In this document: positions 18,628 to 27,395 of the stretch, in pieces
Numbering within the stretch: the stretch's first letter is position 1
Layout: each line of letters begins with the position of its first letter
Source of the DNA: an uncultured Pseudocitrobacter sp.
GTDB taxonomy: Bacteria > Pseudomonadota > Gammaproteobacteria > Enterobacterales > Enterobacteriaceae
Assembly (NCBI GenBank): GCA_913778145.1
Contig: CAJYVI010000150.1
Location: forward strand, 1-41,234
Length of the DNA: 41,234 bases
Direction: 5' to 3'
The notes under the pieces: model-generated
Database searches by the model: none
What the model was told of the DNA's origin: nothing
Seen by the model: the letters and a program-made list of their open reading frames with translations, nothing else
Made by a program: the position numbers and the translations under genes

Positions 18628-21075
18628 TTAATGACAAGGCAGAATCAGCTGTTGCGTCACCGCATCCAGGTTATCCGGTAAGGTAATTGTGCAGCGCTGC
18701 GCTTTGCCCCACTGCACGTAAAAGGTTTGCCCGCCTTTCACGCTGCTGAGCCAGGCGTGGCCGTCGTCGCTGACCATTCCAACATCGATATTGTTATCCT
18801 GCGCGCGTACCGTCGCGCCCAGCGGCGGCACGCTGCCGTCCGCGGAATGAATGACGACGCTAAGATCTTTCCCGGTGCGCGAGACCAGCGGTTTATAGCC
18901 GATGGCGCCTTCCGTCCAGGCCTGGCGCGTGATGTTCTCGTCGATGGTGACACCGTCCGGTAGGTTATTCATATTGACGGAGAGGGTTGCCCCCGAGTAG
19001 CTCCCGACGTTAGGCACCACGGCGTTACCCAGCCAGTTTGTTTGGTTGAGGTCGCCCTGAACGGGAATGCCGGCAACACCGTCGGTATCGATCATTACCC
19101 TTGGTTCATTGCCGTAGCTACGGCGGTGGAATGCCACACCATGCCGCGTTGCGGTAAGAGAACCGTTCCAGCTGGCGCTGGCTGATGTGTAGTCGCTGGC
19201 GGTATAGCTGCCGGCAATCTGCATATCGCCTAGCGGAGTCATATGCAGAAGATTGCCGCGGAACTGCGTACCGTTATCCGGCTTATCTGACTCGATGCCT
19301 GCCGATATGTTCCAGGTATTGCGCGCACTGGAGGAGTCGTTCCAGCTCACCGTGTGGCTGGTAGTGGTGCTGCTATGCATGTCGTAGTTCAGGTGATGAC
19401 TAAAATCGAACGGCACCGACAGCGACATATAGAACTGGTTATCATTACCGCTCTCTTCGTAGTGGGTTGTGCTCCAGGAAGTAGAAAGCGTCAGCCCTTT
19501 CCAGCTACCGACGTCGAAGTTGAACCCCGCCGTGACGCTGGCGGTGGTGGAGGTGTCGCCATCCCACCACTCCTGGCGTAGGCCGCTTAAATAAAGATTC
19601 AAATTCAACGGGTTAATTGGCTGGTTGAACGAAAAACTGATGGTCTGTTTTTCGTCCTGCGTGTCGGCATCGTTATATTGATGATCGACAAAGTTGGCAT
19701 AGCTATGAAATTCACGCTCGGAAAAGCGGTAGGCCGCCAGCGTTATCTGGCTTTCGGTTTCATCAAAACGCTTGCTGTAGTTAAAACGATAACTGAAGCC
19801 TTTATCCGTGTGACCGTCATCAAACGTGCTGCTGGCATGGGTAACATCGAAAGATACCGCGCCCAGCCAGCGCATATTCTGCCCGATGCCGATGGCGGCA
19901 GAACGGTAATCGCTGCCTGCCGCCAGTACGCCGCCGTACAGTGAGGTATTTGAGAGCATCCCCCAGGAGGCTTCGCTACTGATAAAAGTATCGTCGACCA
20001 CATGGTGCGAGATATCCGGGCGGGCGCGCCCCGTGGCCACTTTATAGCGCACCTGGCCTTCACGCGTCAGGAATGGCGTAGAAGCGGCGGATACCTGAAA
20101 ACTGTTCACCTGCCCATCTTCTTCCATGACTTTTACGTCCAGCGTGCCCTGCACTGACTGGTTAAGGTCGCTGATGATGAACGGCCCTGGCGCGACTTTG
20201 GTTTGATAGATAACGCGCCCCGCGTGGCTTATGGTCACGGTAGCATTGGTCTGGGCGATACCGCTAATTTGCGGTGCATAGCCGCGCAGTTCCCACGGCA
20301 GCATGCGGTCATCGCTGGCGATGGCAGCACCGTCATAGGAAAAGGCGTCAAAAATATTAGAACTGAGATCGGTCTCGCCGAGGGTTAATTTGGCCCCGAG
20401 AGAAGGCAGTGGGCGAAACAGATAGGTACGCGAAATACTGCGCGAGGTTTGCGTACTATCGGCGCTTTGTGTTTGATTAATTTGATAGTCGCTGCGCAAA
20501 CGCCATGCACCGAGGTTCGCGCCCGCGGTACCGTAGGCGTTATAGTTTTCACTGTGTGCGCCGTGATTCGGGCGGTAGGTGCTGGCGAAAAGATTATAGT
20601 CGAGCAGCAGGCCCGCCACGCCTTCATCCCAGGTCGAGGGCGGCATCCACGAATCTGAACGCCACGCCAGCATTGCCTGCGGGATAGCAATCTCGAGACG
20701 CTGGTTGGCCATATCCAGCTTAAAGGTAATCGTGGGTTGCGTACTGAAATCGACGCAGCTCGCTTTCACCGCGAACGTTTTACGGATGTCATCCTTTAGC
20801 CTCAGCGCGTCGGCGAGATCGACGGGGATACAAACCGCGACCGTTTCACCCTGCTTTTTCCATGTGAGCTGGCGACCTGAAGATATGAGGTTTTTATTTA
20901 GCGTGACGGAAACGAAATAATCCCCCGGCGCAACGGTGGCTTTCTCTTTAAATTGAGAGAAATCAACGCCATCGCGCATGGATTTATCCAGCACGTTTAA
21001 ATTGAATTCTACGGCTTGGGCGGAAAAGGCCAGTAATAACCCACAGCCCGAGGCGATCAGCTTGCAATTATCCAT
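18628..21075 (-). CDS. Outer-membrane fimbrial usher, YqiG family
   Basis: FimD/PapC-type usher that forms the outer-membrane pore and assembles the pilus. The start at the ATG 21073-21075 gives 815 aa; AGGT lies 9 nt upstream, while an ATG three codons earlier (21084) almost touches it. Signal peptide MDNCKLIASGCGLLLAFSAQA, an N-terminal domain opening with FNLNVLDKSMRDGVDFSQF, a 24-strand barrel with plug (for example YAPQISGIAQTNATVTISHAGRVIYQTKVAPGPF in the plug region, given here only as its location near residue 270) and C-terminal domains with FYVQWGKAQRCTITL. Uninterrupted, unlike the IS-split copy in E. coli K-12. Confidence 0.9.
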   Translation of the reverse strand: MDNCKLIASGCGLLLAFSAQAVEFNLNVLDKSMRDGVDFSQFKEKATVAPGDYFVSVTLNKNLISSGRQLTWKKQGETVAVCIPVDLADALRLKDDIRKTFAVKASCVDFSTQPTITFKLDMANQRLEIAIPQAMLAWRSDSWMPPSTWDEGVAGLLLDYNLFASTYRPNHGAHSENYNAYGTAGANLGAWRLRSDYQINQTQSADSTQTSRSISRTYLFRPLPSLGAKLTLGETDLSSNIFDAFSYDGAAIASDDRMLPWELRGYAPQISGIAQTNATVTISHAGRVIYQTKVAPGPFIISDLNQSVQGTLDVKVMEEDGQVNSFQVSAASTPFLTREGQVRYKVATGRARPDISHHVVDDTFISSEASWGMLSNTSLYGGVLAAGSDYRSAAIGIGQNMRWLGAVSFDVTHASSTFDDGHTDKGFSYRFNYSKRFDETESQITLAAYRFSEREFHSYANFVDHQYNDADTQDEKQTISFSFNQPINPLNLNLYLSGLRQEWWDGDTSTTASVTAGFNFDVGSWKGLTLSTSWSTTHYEESGNDNQFYMSLSVPFDFSHHLNYDMHSSTTTSHTVSWNDSSSARNTWNISAGIESDKPDNGTQFRGNLLHMTPLGDMQIAGSYTASDYTSASASWNGSLTATRHGVAFHRRSYGNEPRVMIDTDGVAGIPVQGDLNQTNWLGNAVVPNVGSYSGATLSVNMNNLPDGVTIDENITRQAWTEGAIGYKPLVSRTGKDLSVVIHSADGSVPPLGATVRAQDNNIDVGMVSDDGHAWLSSVKGGQTFYVQWGKAQRCTITLPDNLDAVTQQLILPCH

Positions 21076-21140
21076 GGTATCCATACCTGGGTGTATGCAA
21101 ATAAGAAAAGAACAGGTGGCCATCATGGCCACCGGGGTTC

Positions 21141-21704
21141 TTAGTTATAGATCAACGTATAGTTTGCTGTGGCGGTGACGACACCAGTGCCAGCATCGGC
21201 ACCGGTTTTTTCCATCCATGCCTTAAACGGCAGGGTTTGTGTTGTAGAGTCCTTGTTCAGGTCAAGAGTTTTTGCGGTACCCAGGGTAATATTCGTGCCG
21301 TCGCCATCCATTAAGCGCACGCCGACGTTGGCGGCGCCACCGGCAGCGGTGTTACTCAACAGGCCGGAACCGCCGCTGACGACGTTGCTGCTGGTGAAGG
21401 TGATATTCACTTTTGATATTGTCCCACCCGCCCCATCGTTAAATCCCCCCACGGTGCAGTTTTCCAGCGTAATGTCGAAATCCTGCGCGTCTGAGTGAGT
21501 ATTGGTGTTGATGTAGGTGGCAGGAACTTCGCCCAGTCCCACTTTTTTATCCGTGTCCGAGTCTTTAATTGTGCATGGCGCGCTGGTTACCGTGCCGTTA
21601 AAGGTAATCTTACCGCCACCGCCAGGTACATCATCTGCCATTGCATACCCAGAAATGAGTGCAGAAACGGCCAACGCCAGCAACGCTTTCTTTCCTGAAT
21701 TCAT
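21141..21704 (-). CDS. Fimbrial major subunit, YgiL-like
   Basis: Type 1-family pilin, likely the shaft subunit. It is 187 aa with a 23-residue signal peptide ending AMA before DDVPGGGG. The mature protein has the first pilin strand GKITFNGTVTSAPCTI, two cysteines for the conserved disulfide (APCTI and ENCTV), and the penultimate-Tyr C-terminal strand ATANYTLIYN. Stretches rich in Gly/Asn/Thr fit a surface-exposed, variable pilin. AAAGGA precedes the ATG. It is the first gene of the four-gene operon subunit-usher-chaperone-adhesin. Confidence 0.92.
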   Translation of the reverse strand: MNSGKKALLALAVSALISGYAMADDVPGGGGKITFNGTVTSAPCTIKDSDTDKKVGLGEVPATYINTNTHSDAQDFDITLENCTVGGFNDGAGGTISKVNITFTSSNVVSGGSGLLSNTAAGGAANVGVRLMDGDGTNITLGTAKTLDLNKDSTTQTLPFKAWMEKTGADAGTGVVTATANYTLIYN

Positions 21705-21723
21705 AGAAAATATCCTTTATGAT

Positions 21724-21752
21724 ATAATGCTAAAGTTGTTTGAATGTGTTAA
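21724..21752 (-). promoter_or_regulatory. Candidate promoter of the fimbrial operon
   Basis: On the minus strand TTAACA (21747-21752) and CATTAT (21724-21729) are spaced by 17 nt, 20 nt upstream of the pilin ATG. The -10 is imperfect; the overlapping TATATC is an alternative. Confidence 0.4.
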
Positions 21753-22004
21753 AGCTGAATTATATCGTAAGGGAAAATTGATTGGTTTTAGTTTAACTAC
21801 AATCGTTCGGCAGCTAATATTAATTAATTGTCTTTAAATAATATTATTAAAATTGGTATTTGCTTGGTGATTATATTTTTCATTTTTATGAATTTCAATG
21901 ATGCTCGAAAGTAACGTTAAATATCTACATAATCAATAATTTCCCGTCATATTTCGGAATATATTTAGTCTCGAAGTGTGAATTTTAGGGAACATCATAT
22001 TTGC

Positions 22005-22029
22005 GCCGTACTGCTAATCGCAGTACGGC
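22005..22029 (-). terminator. Strong hairpin after zupT
   Basis: GCCGTACTGC and GCAGTACGGC form a perfect 10-bp stem with a 5-nt loop, 8 nt past the zupT stop. There is no clean U-run (GCAAATATG follows), so it may protect the 3' end or terminate with help. Confidence 0.6.
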
Positions 22030-22037
22030 ACGAAGTT

Positions 22038-22811
22038 TTAACCTAAGCCAATTGCTTGCAACAACACCAGACTTAAGCCCATCACCGACATGCCGCACAG
22101 CACGCCATAGCTTGGATTATTGTTGGGGTCGATCTCTTTGGCAAGCGGCATCAGCTCATCGACCGACAGCGCCACCATAATCCCGGCGACTGCCGCCATA
22201 ATGGCCGCCATCACCACCGGCGAGACCAGACTACCCAGAATCAGCCACGCCAGCACACCGCCTAAAATTTCCGCCATCCCGGAAATACCGGCCCAGAATA
22301 TCGCTTTGCGCTTTGAACCCGTCGCCGCATAAATCGGCCCGGAGACGGCGAGGCCTTCCGGAATATTATGCAGCGCCACGGCAAACGCGATACCGAAGCC
22401 CAGCTCGAGATTATTGCTGGCCGTAACAAAGGTGGCAATACCTTCCGGGAAGTTGTGCAGGCTAATGCCCAACGTCAGCAGGATCGCCGTGCGGCGAATA
22501 TTGGGCGGCAGGGGCTTAACATCTGCGGGCACTAAATCCTGAGGATGAGCATGCGGCAACATGCGGTCGAGGGCAAAATAGCCGAGCAGGCCGACGACAA
22601 ACATACCGTAGCCCAGTACGGGCGACATGCCTTCAGTATGCAAAGCGGCAGGTAGCATTTCCATCAGGGAAATCAGCAACATAATGCCCGCCGCAAAGCC
22701 CAGAGAAAACGCCAGCACGCGGTTAGACGGCTTTTGCCCGATAACGCCAAGGATCGCGCCAATAAACGTGGCTGCACCCGCTAATAAGGTCAGAATTAAG
22801 GGTACCGACAT
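22038..22811 (-). CDS. zupT: Zinc transporter ZupT (ZIP family)
   Basis: Inner-membrane divalent metal importer with broad range (Zn, Fe, Mn, Co in E. coli). It is 257 aa, the E. coli length, with eight membrane segments. The ZIP signature motifs [10 protein letters not shown] and HNIPEGLAV form the binuclear metal site in segments IV and V; a His-containing cytoplasmic loop ([10 protein letters not shown]) lies between segments III and IV. AAGGAG sits 8 nt upstream of the ATG. A Fur-box-like palindrome overlaps the region just upstream. Confidence 0.97.
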   Translation of the reverse strand: MSVPLILTLLAGAATFIGAILGVIGQKPSNRVLAFSLGFAAGIMLLISLMEMLPAALHTEGMSPVLGYGMFVVGLLGYFALDRMLPHAHPQDLVPADVKPLPPNIRRTAILLTLGISLHNFPEGIATFVTASNNLELGFGIAFAVALHNIPEGLAVSGPIYAATGSKRKAIFWAGISGMAEILGGVLAWLILGSLVSPVVMAAIMAAVAGIMVALSVDELMPLAKEIDPNNNPSYGVLCGMSVMGLSLVLLQAIGLG

Positions 22812-22823
22812 CGCTTACTCCTT

Positions 22824-22842
22824 ATGATAATGATTATCATTT
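22824..22842 (-). promoter_or_regulatory. Fur-box-like palindrome upstream of zupT
   Basis: The sequence TGATAATGATTATCA is a 15-bp near-perfect palindrome (TGATAA-TGA-TTATCA) and resembles the Fur consensus GATAATGATAATCATTATC. It ends only a few bases before the zupT Shine-Dalgarno, where a repressor would block transcription or initiation. Confidence 0.6.
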
Positions 22843-23002
22843 ATACTAAAGATTGTCGTCCATTACGAGAGGCTTATTGCGTCTTTACGCCAGCTTACAT
22901 TCAAATTTTCTGAAGATCATCATCACGCTTATCTGAGTTTCACCCTGCAGAAAACAGGTTAATGTAGTGTTATTACATCGTACTCATTATGAGGATAACA
23001 CC

Positions 23003-23791
23003 ATGTCTCGCACCCGAATGCCAGCGTTGTTTTTAGGTCACGGTAGCCCGATGAACGTGCTGGAAGACAACATCTATACCCGTACCTGGCAGCATTTGGG
23101 CGAGACGCTGCCGCGTCCAAAAGCGATTGTGGTCATTTCCGCGCACTGGTTTACCCGCGGCACCGGCGTGACGGCTATGGAAACGCCGAAAACGATCCAT
23201 GATTTTGGCGGTTTTCCTCAGGCGCTGTACGACATCCACTACCCGGCGCCGGGCTCTCCGGCACTGGCGCAGAAGTTGGTGGAACTGCTGGCACCGGTGC
23301 CTGTGACGCTGGATAAAGAAGCCTGGGGTTTTGACCACGGCTCCTGGGGCGTATTAATCAAGATGTACCCGAATGCGGATATTCCGATGGTGCAGCTAAG
23401 CCTCGATAGCACCAAACCGGCGGCGTGGCATATGGCGATGGGGCGTAAGCTCGCCAGCCTGCGCGATGAGGGGATTATGCTGGTGGCTAGCGGTAACGTG
23501 GTGCATAACCTGCGTACCGCAAAATGGCACGGTGACGGTACGCCATACCCGTGGGCAACGTCGTTTAATGACTATGTGAAAGCCAATCTGAACTGGAAAG
23601 GCCCCCTGGAGGCGCATCCTCTGTTGAACTATCTGGAGCATGAAGGGGGAGCGTTGTCGAACCCGACAGCGGATCACTTCCTGCCGCTGCTATATGTTCT
23701 GGGGGGCTGGGATGGTGAAGAGCCTATTACGATTCCTGTGGATGGGCTGGAGATGGGCAGCTTAAGTATGTTGTCTGTTCAGATAGGGTGA
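23003..23791 (+). CDS. ygiD: 4,5-DOPA extradiol dioxygenase family protein YgiD
   Basis: LigB-type extradiol dioxygenase; E. coli YgiD cleaves L-DOPA to muconate-type products. The ATG at 23003 is chosen because GAGG (22991) lies 8 nt upstream; this gives 262 aa beginning MSRTRMPALFLGHGSPMNVL. Metal-ligand histidines are in GHGSP (H13), SAHWF and ADHFLPLLY, and the family block DFGGFPQALYDIHYPAPGSP is intact. It is divergent from zupT and followed by a BIME. The physiological substrate is not known. Confidence 0.95.
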   Translation: MSRTRMPALFLGHGSPMNVLEDNIYTRTWQHLGETLPRPKAIVVISAHWFTRGTGVTAMETPKTIHDFGGFPQALYDIHYPAPGSPALAQKLVELLAPVPVTLDKEAWGFDHGSWGVLIKMYPNADIPMVQLSLDSTKPAAWHMAMGRKLASLRDEGIMLVASGNVVHNLRTAKWHGDGTPYPWATSFNDYVKANLNWKGPLEAHPLLNYLEHEGGALSNPTADHFLPLLYVLGGWDGEEPITIPVDGLEMGSLSMLSVQIG

Positions 23792-23797
23792 TTTTTT

Positions 23798-23890
23798 GCC
23801 GGGTGGCGCTGCGCTTACCCGGCCTACGAATAGCCTGCAATATTTACACATTGCAGCTGTTGGTGGGCGTAATAAGCACAGCGCCGTTTT
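23798..23890. repeat. REP/BIME between ygiD and dsbI
   Basis: A clear REP (GCCGGGTGGCG...TTACCCGGCCTAC, 23798-23827) is followed by a degenerate inverted copy (GGTGGGCGTAATAAGCACAGCGCC, near 23860-23886; location given rather than exact ends). It lies between convergent genes. Confidence 0.7.
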
Positions 23891-23893
23891 GCT

Positions 23894-24568
23894 TTAACGT
23901 CTAATCAGCTTCATTCCCCAGGCTGCGCTCATAATCAGCAGCAGCACCAGGCAAGTACCGAAAGCGAGCATGCACGCCTGCGCCATATTCATAAAGTGCC
24001 ATGGCGGCAGGAGATACCAGCCTTCAGAACTTTGGTACAAATCAACAAACCACTGTTGAGTACTGCTAAGCGTGACGCCATCAGGCACGATGGGCGCGTC
24101 ATAGCCGCAGTCTCCGGTCGGTTTAAACCATTCCGGCGCCCACTGCGCCAGCGGCAGATTAAAGGGAAAAGTCGGGTCAGTTGAACACCCCTGCACGCCA
24201 AACAGCGCGTCGGGATCCGGGTTATGCACCGCATAGTGGATGCCGTTCAACTTGATTGAAAACTTAATCCCCATAATGCTGCCGTAGAACGCCATAACGC
24301 AGCCAATCAATTTCAGGATAATGTTTTTTGGATTTATCGCCGCAATCACGCCGCCAAATACCATCACAAACATCGCGTAGCGAATATAAACACACTGTTC
24401 GCACGGCGCCATGTAGAGATAGATCTGGAAGAACGAGTGCGCCAGCACGATAAGCGCGCCCATCGCGATAGCCATAAACAGCCACAGAAAGCGCTGTTCC
24501 TGCCATCTCACCAGCGTGTCGACCGGTGTCGTGCGAAGGTCTCTCCACAATCCCTTAATGAAAGCCAT
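23894..24568 (-). CDS. dsbI: DsbB-like disulfide oxidoreductase DsbI
   Basis: Inner-membrane protein that reoxidises DsbL and passes electrons to quinones. It is 224 aa with about five hydrophobic segments. The first periplasmic CxxC-type pair is APCEQCVY (near residue 55-60) and the second is formed by GCSTDP and GDCGYD further on, as in the DsbB family. AGGGA lies 8 nt before the ATG. It follows dsbL by 15 nt in the order assT-dsbL-dsbI, the same order as reported in uropathogenic E. coli and Salmonella. Confidence 0.93.
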   Translation of the reverse strand: MAFIKGLWRDLRTTPVDTLVRWQEQRFLWLFMAIAMGALIVLAHSFFQIYLYMAPCEQCVYIRYAMFVMVFGGVIAAINPKNIILKLIGCVMAFYGSIMGIKFSIKLNGIHYAVHNPDPDALFGVQGCSTDPTFPFNLPLAQWAPEWFKPTGDCGYDAPIVPDGVTLSSTQQWFVDLYQSSEGWYLLPPWHFMNMAQACMLAFGTCLVLLLIMSAAWGMKLIRR

Positions 24569-24583
24569 AAGCGTTTCCCTGTG

Positions 24584-25252
24584 TTATTTGCTCGCCAGTT
24601 CGCGAATCAGCTCGGCCATAGAGTCGATGGATTTAATATTCTTGGTGTAGATCAGATATTTACCATTAACGACATAGGCCGGAACGCCCTGGATTTTGGC
24701 CACATCGTAAGCCGCTTTCCATTTTTCCAGCGTTTCCTGAACGGCTGGCTCTTTCAGCGCGGTTTCAAAATCAGCCTGGCTCATGCCTGCGGCATCCAGA
24801 CCGGTTTTGATGAAGGCGGCTGGGTCTTTACCGTCAGACCAGCGCTCTTTTTTGTCGTGATACGCCGCGTAGTAGGCAAACTTCGCTTTTTTGAACTGTG
24901 AGTTAGCATCAAACAGGGAGATACCCGCCGCTTTATCTTTGGCAATTAACACAGCAAAAACTTCGCTGGCCTGCTTGCCGTATTCACCTTTGGTTTCCAG
25001 ATGGAACGGGGTGAAAGCCACCAGATCTTTCACTTTTTCCGACACCGGGCCGGTGACCGCTTTGTCGTATTTGTAGCAGAACGGGCAGGCGTAGCTGAAG
25101 ACTTTAATCAGCGTTTTATCTGCATTAGGAATCGGTTTCTCCAGCACCATATAGTCGGTGCCTTCGGTGAAGGCCGATGCGGCAAAAGAAGTTGCCAGTG
25201 CGGCGGTTAATACCACGCCGGTAAATAGTGATTTTATCCATTTCGTAGACAT
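24584..25252 (-). CDS. dsbL: Thiol:disulfide interchange protein DsbL
   Basis: Strongly oxidising periplasmic DsbA homologue dedicated to the sulfotransferase AssT. The start is taken at the ATG 25250-25252 (MSTKWIKSLF), 6 nt after AAGGA; an in-frame ATG two codons upstream overlaps the Shine-Dalgarno. This gives 222 aa with a 27-residue signal peptide. The active site is CPFC (C56 and C59), the variant typical of DsbL rather than CPHC of DsbA, and the cis-Pro loop reads GVPAYVV. Lys-rich surface fits the known basic patch. The gap to the assT stop is 12 nt. Confidence 0.95.
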   Translation of the reverse strand: MSTKWIKSLFTGVVLTAALATSFAASAFTEGTDYMVLEKPIPNADKTLIKVFSYACPFCYKYDKAVTGPVSEKVKDLVAFTPFHLETKGEYGKQASEVFAVLIAKDKAAGISLFDANSQFKKAKFAYYAAYHDKKERWSDGKDPAAFIKTGLDAAGMSQADFETALKEPAVQETLEKWKAAYDVAKIQGVPAYVVNGKYLIYTKNIKSIDSMAELIRELASK

Positions 25253-25264
25253 AGCCATTCCTTC

Positions 25265-27061
25265 TTATTTAAACATCTGCTGCGGATGAACCAGCATTGC
25301 GCGGTAGTGGGTCTGATTCGGTTTATCCGACAGAACGTCGATTTCCACTTTCACTTCTTTGGTTTTGTAGTCAATTTCATTGAGCTTACCAACGGTCGGC
25401 TGGCCTACATCGAATAAATGAATAGAGCCGCTGAAGCCAAACATGGTGTTGCGATCTTTTTCATATTCGATGACGGAGGTAATCGGGCTGTAGAAGTCGT
25501 AGCCGCGGTCTTTGCCATATTCCCAAACCTGCTGGACAGTGCCTTTTTTCTCGTCGATTTTGTATTCCACAAAGCGGGAATATTTCATCGTCGGCAGAGC
25601 CGGTTGTTCCAGATGACGGCCATCACCGTTATCAAAGACGGTGAGTGTGCCTTTGCTGGAGAGCCACGCGGTATGCTGGGTATAGGTGAAGTCGAAATCA
25701 CTGTTCTGGCAGTTGCCGTTTTCATCACAGCTGATCGGTTTGCCTTTGTCATCAACCGGTTTCAACAGTTTGCTTGCCAGCTGTTTATTCCAGCCTTTGG
25801 ATGGCGCAAGGATCCATTTCACCTGCTTATCGCGGCCAATTTTGAACACGCCCTGATGGCGTGAAGAGATGATAATGGAGTCATCTTTGGCATCATAAGC
25901 GATGGAGTTAACGTGCGCCCAGTTGCGGCCTGGGCCTACGCCCAGCGCATCACCAAACGGAGTATCCGGTTCCAGCTTCGCCTGCTGGCCTGCATGCGCC
26001 AGGTCGACGTTTACACAAACGGCACCAGCGTCGAGCGCGCCCAGCAGCGAGTCACGCATCGGGTCGAGGATTTTGTTCAAATCCCAGACATCGACCACGC
26101 GGCCTGATTTATCCACTTCCAGAATATGGTCGCGGATGGTGTTGACGTGTACGCCGTCATCGCGGCGATAGCTGTGTTTACCGACGCGCAGCAACACGGT
26201 GCCTTTCGACGTTTCGATGGATTCGTGGGTGGCATCAACAAACCCACGCGGCAGTTTGTGATCTTCCAGCACCTGGCCCATCATATCGAATTCATACCAG
26301 TGCTGGCCCTGTACTGCGGTATAAGTGCCGCGCGGCGTTTCGCGAATGCCCATCAGGTAGCCGCGCTTGTTGATGTTGCGGTCATGTCCGTCGTAGAAAG
26401 TTTCCTGGTCCAGCCACCAGCGATATTCCCCTTCGGTATCGACTACAAAGGTGAAGGGTGCGATATCAAAGGCCAGCGCACCGGTTGCCGGGCCTGCATC
26501 AAGAATACCGGCGTCTTTTGATTTTTCGCCGTGCCAGTGCAGGTCAGAGCCCTGGGCGGTAAAGGTATGGGTATTCACCATATAGAGGCGATCTTCAAAG
26601 CCTTTGGCGACTTTAACGACTTTCGTTTGTTGCAGATCGGAGATGGAGCGGTTATCCATATAGTGGTTGACGATAGCGGAAGTTTGCACCACATAGTCGT
26701 CTTTCATCGGCTTGCCATTTTCTTTCCATTCCACGGTGACTTTGTTGGCAAACTTCTGATACAGACCAAAAATAGGAATACCGTCGTAGTTCTTCAGTGA
26801 CTCCTCGCCCACGCTATAGCTGATAGGCACGCCTTTCTCGCCTTTTCCGTGAACGGTAACTTTCACATCGGAAATGGTATGGCTATCCAGCTCAACCAAC
26901 GCGGTTAAAGGCGCGTGTCCGTAGGGATCAACCACCACGGCACCCAGATGGCCCGCCGGTGGCGCAGGTTGAAAACCTGCAGCCAGTGCGCTGGCGGTAG
27001 ATAAACCAAAGGTAAGCGCAACGGCGCCCGCGAGAAGGGTTTTTCGGTATTGATTAAACAT
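25265..27061 (-). CDS. assT: Arylsulfate sulfotransferase AssT
   Basis: Periplasmic PAPS-independent enzyme that moves sulfate from a phenolic sulfate ester to another phenol through a sulfohistidine intermediate. It is 598 aa with a 27-residue signal peptide (MFNQYRKTLLAGAVALTFGL...). The Cys pair in ISCDENGNCQN has the spacing of the functional disulfide (C418/C424 of mature E. coli CFT073 AssT), and the histidine in YTQHTAWLS is 12 residues beyond it, as is catalytic H436. A six-bladed propeller is the known fold. AAGGAA lies about 8 nt before the ATG. First gene of assT-dsbL-dsbI; both partners for its disulfide are present. Confidence 0.96.
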   Translation of the reverse strand: MFNQYRKTLLAGAVALTFGLSTASALAAGFQPAPPAGHLGAVVVDPYGHAPLTALVELDSHTISDVKVTVHGKGEKGVPISYSVGEESLKNYDGIPIFGLYQKFANKVTVEWKENGKPMKDDYVVQTSAIVNHYMDNRSISDLQQTKVVKVAKGFEDRLYMVNTHTFTAQGSDLHWHGEKSKDAGILDAGPATGALAFDIAPFTFVVDTEGEYRWWLDQETFYDGHDRNINKRGYLMGIRETPRGTYTAVQGQHWYEFDMMGQVLEDHKLPRGFVDATHESIETSKGTVLLRVGKHSYRRDDGVHVNTIRDHILEVDKSGRVVDVWDLNKILDPMRDSLLGALDAGAVCVNVDLAHAGQQAKLEPDTPFGDALGVGPGRNWAHVNSIAYDAKDDSIIISSRHQGVFKIGRDKQVKWILAPSKGWNKQLASKLLKPVDDKGKPISCDENGNCQNSDFDFTYTQHTAWLSSKGTLTVFDNGDGRHLEQPALPTMKYSRFVEYKIDEKKGTVQQVWEYGKDRGYDFYSPITSVIEYEKDRNTMFGFSGSIHLFDVGQPTVGKLNEIDYKTKEVKVEIDVLSDKPNQTHYRAMLVHPQQMFK

Positions 27062-27299
27062 AACGATATTTCCTTATATATTCCCGTGGATTATTTATGA
27101 GAAAACAAACATCGTTCTTTCTGAATAAAGGTGAAATCTATCTTTTCTTTTTAACTATATTTTTGATAAATATATGGAGCGAATTTTATGATTGAGATAG
27201 TAGAGTTGTGATATATCGACCACAACCGCTATTGTTATAGAGTGTGATCCTGGTTGCATTGTTTTAAATAGCAGGGTGTATATCTTTCACCATGATATT

Positions 27300-27328
27300 C
27301 TGTTATTTATTCTTAAGGTAAATAACAG
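27300..27328. promoter_or_regulatory. Perfect 10-bp inverted repeat (operator or leader hairpin)
   Basis: CTGTTATTTA (27300-27309) and TAAATAACAG (27319-27328) flank a 9-nt centre. As RNA the 3' arm runs into the AGGA Shine-Dalgarno of the short ORF at 27339, so it could mask it; as DNA it looks like an operator dyad. Confidence 0.5.
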
Positions 27329-27338
27329 GATAACCTTA

Positions 27339-27395
27339 ATGCAAAAACAAATTAAAATATGTTTATGTGAAACAAAAATATTGAATGTGAATTAA
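27339..27395 (+). CDS. Possible 18-residue leader peptide
   Basis: ATG with AGGA 8 nt upstream opens an 18-codon frame, MQKQIKICLCETKILNVN, ending 23 nt before the next gene. It is Lys/Ile/Cys-rich. There is no family evidence; the case rests on the Shine-Dalgarno spacing and its position in the leader of the 51-residue protein gene. It may be chance. Confidence 0.25.
   Translation: MQKQIKICLCETKILNVN

Larger units (their letters stand above)
21705..22037. other. AT-rich spacer between fimbrial operon and zupT
   Basis: This 333-nt gap is markedly AT-rich, unlike the flanking genes, and must contain the fimbrial promoter and the zupT terminator. I see no long inverted repeats of the fimS type and no GATC sites suggesting Dam-dependent phase switching. 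AT-rich upstream DNA of this kind is typical of H-NS-silenced fimbrial operons (inference). Confidence 0.6.

Noticed and set aside
21705-22037. Possible invertible phase switch upstream of the fimbrial operon
   Set aside because: No pair of inverted repeats at suitable distance, no recombinase gene nearby and no GATC sites.
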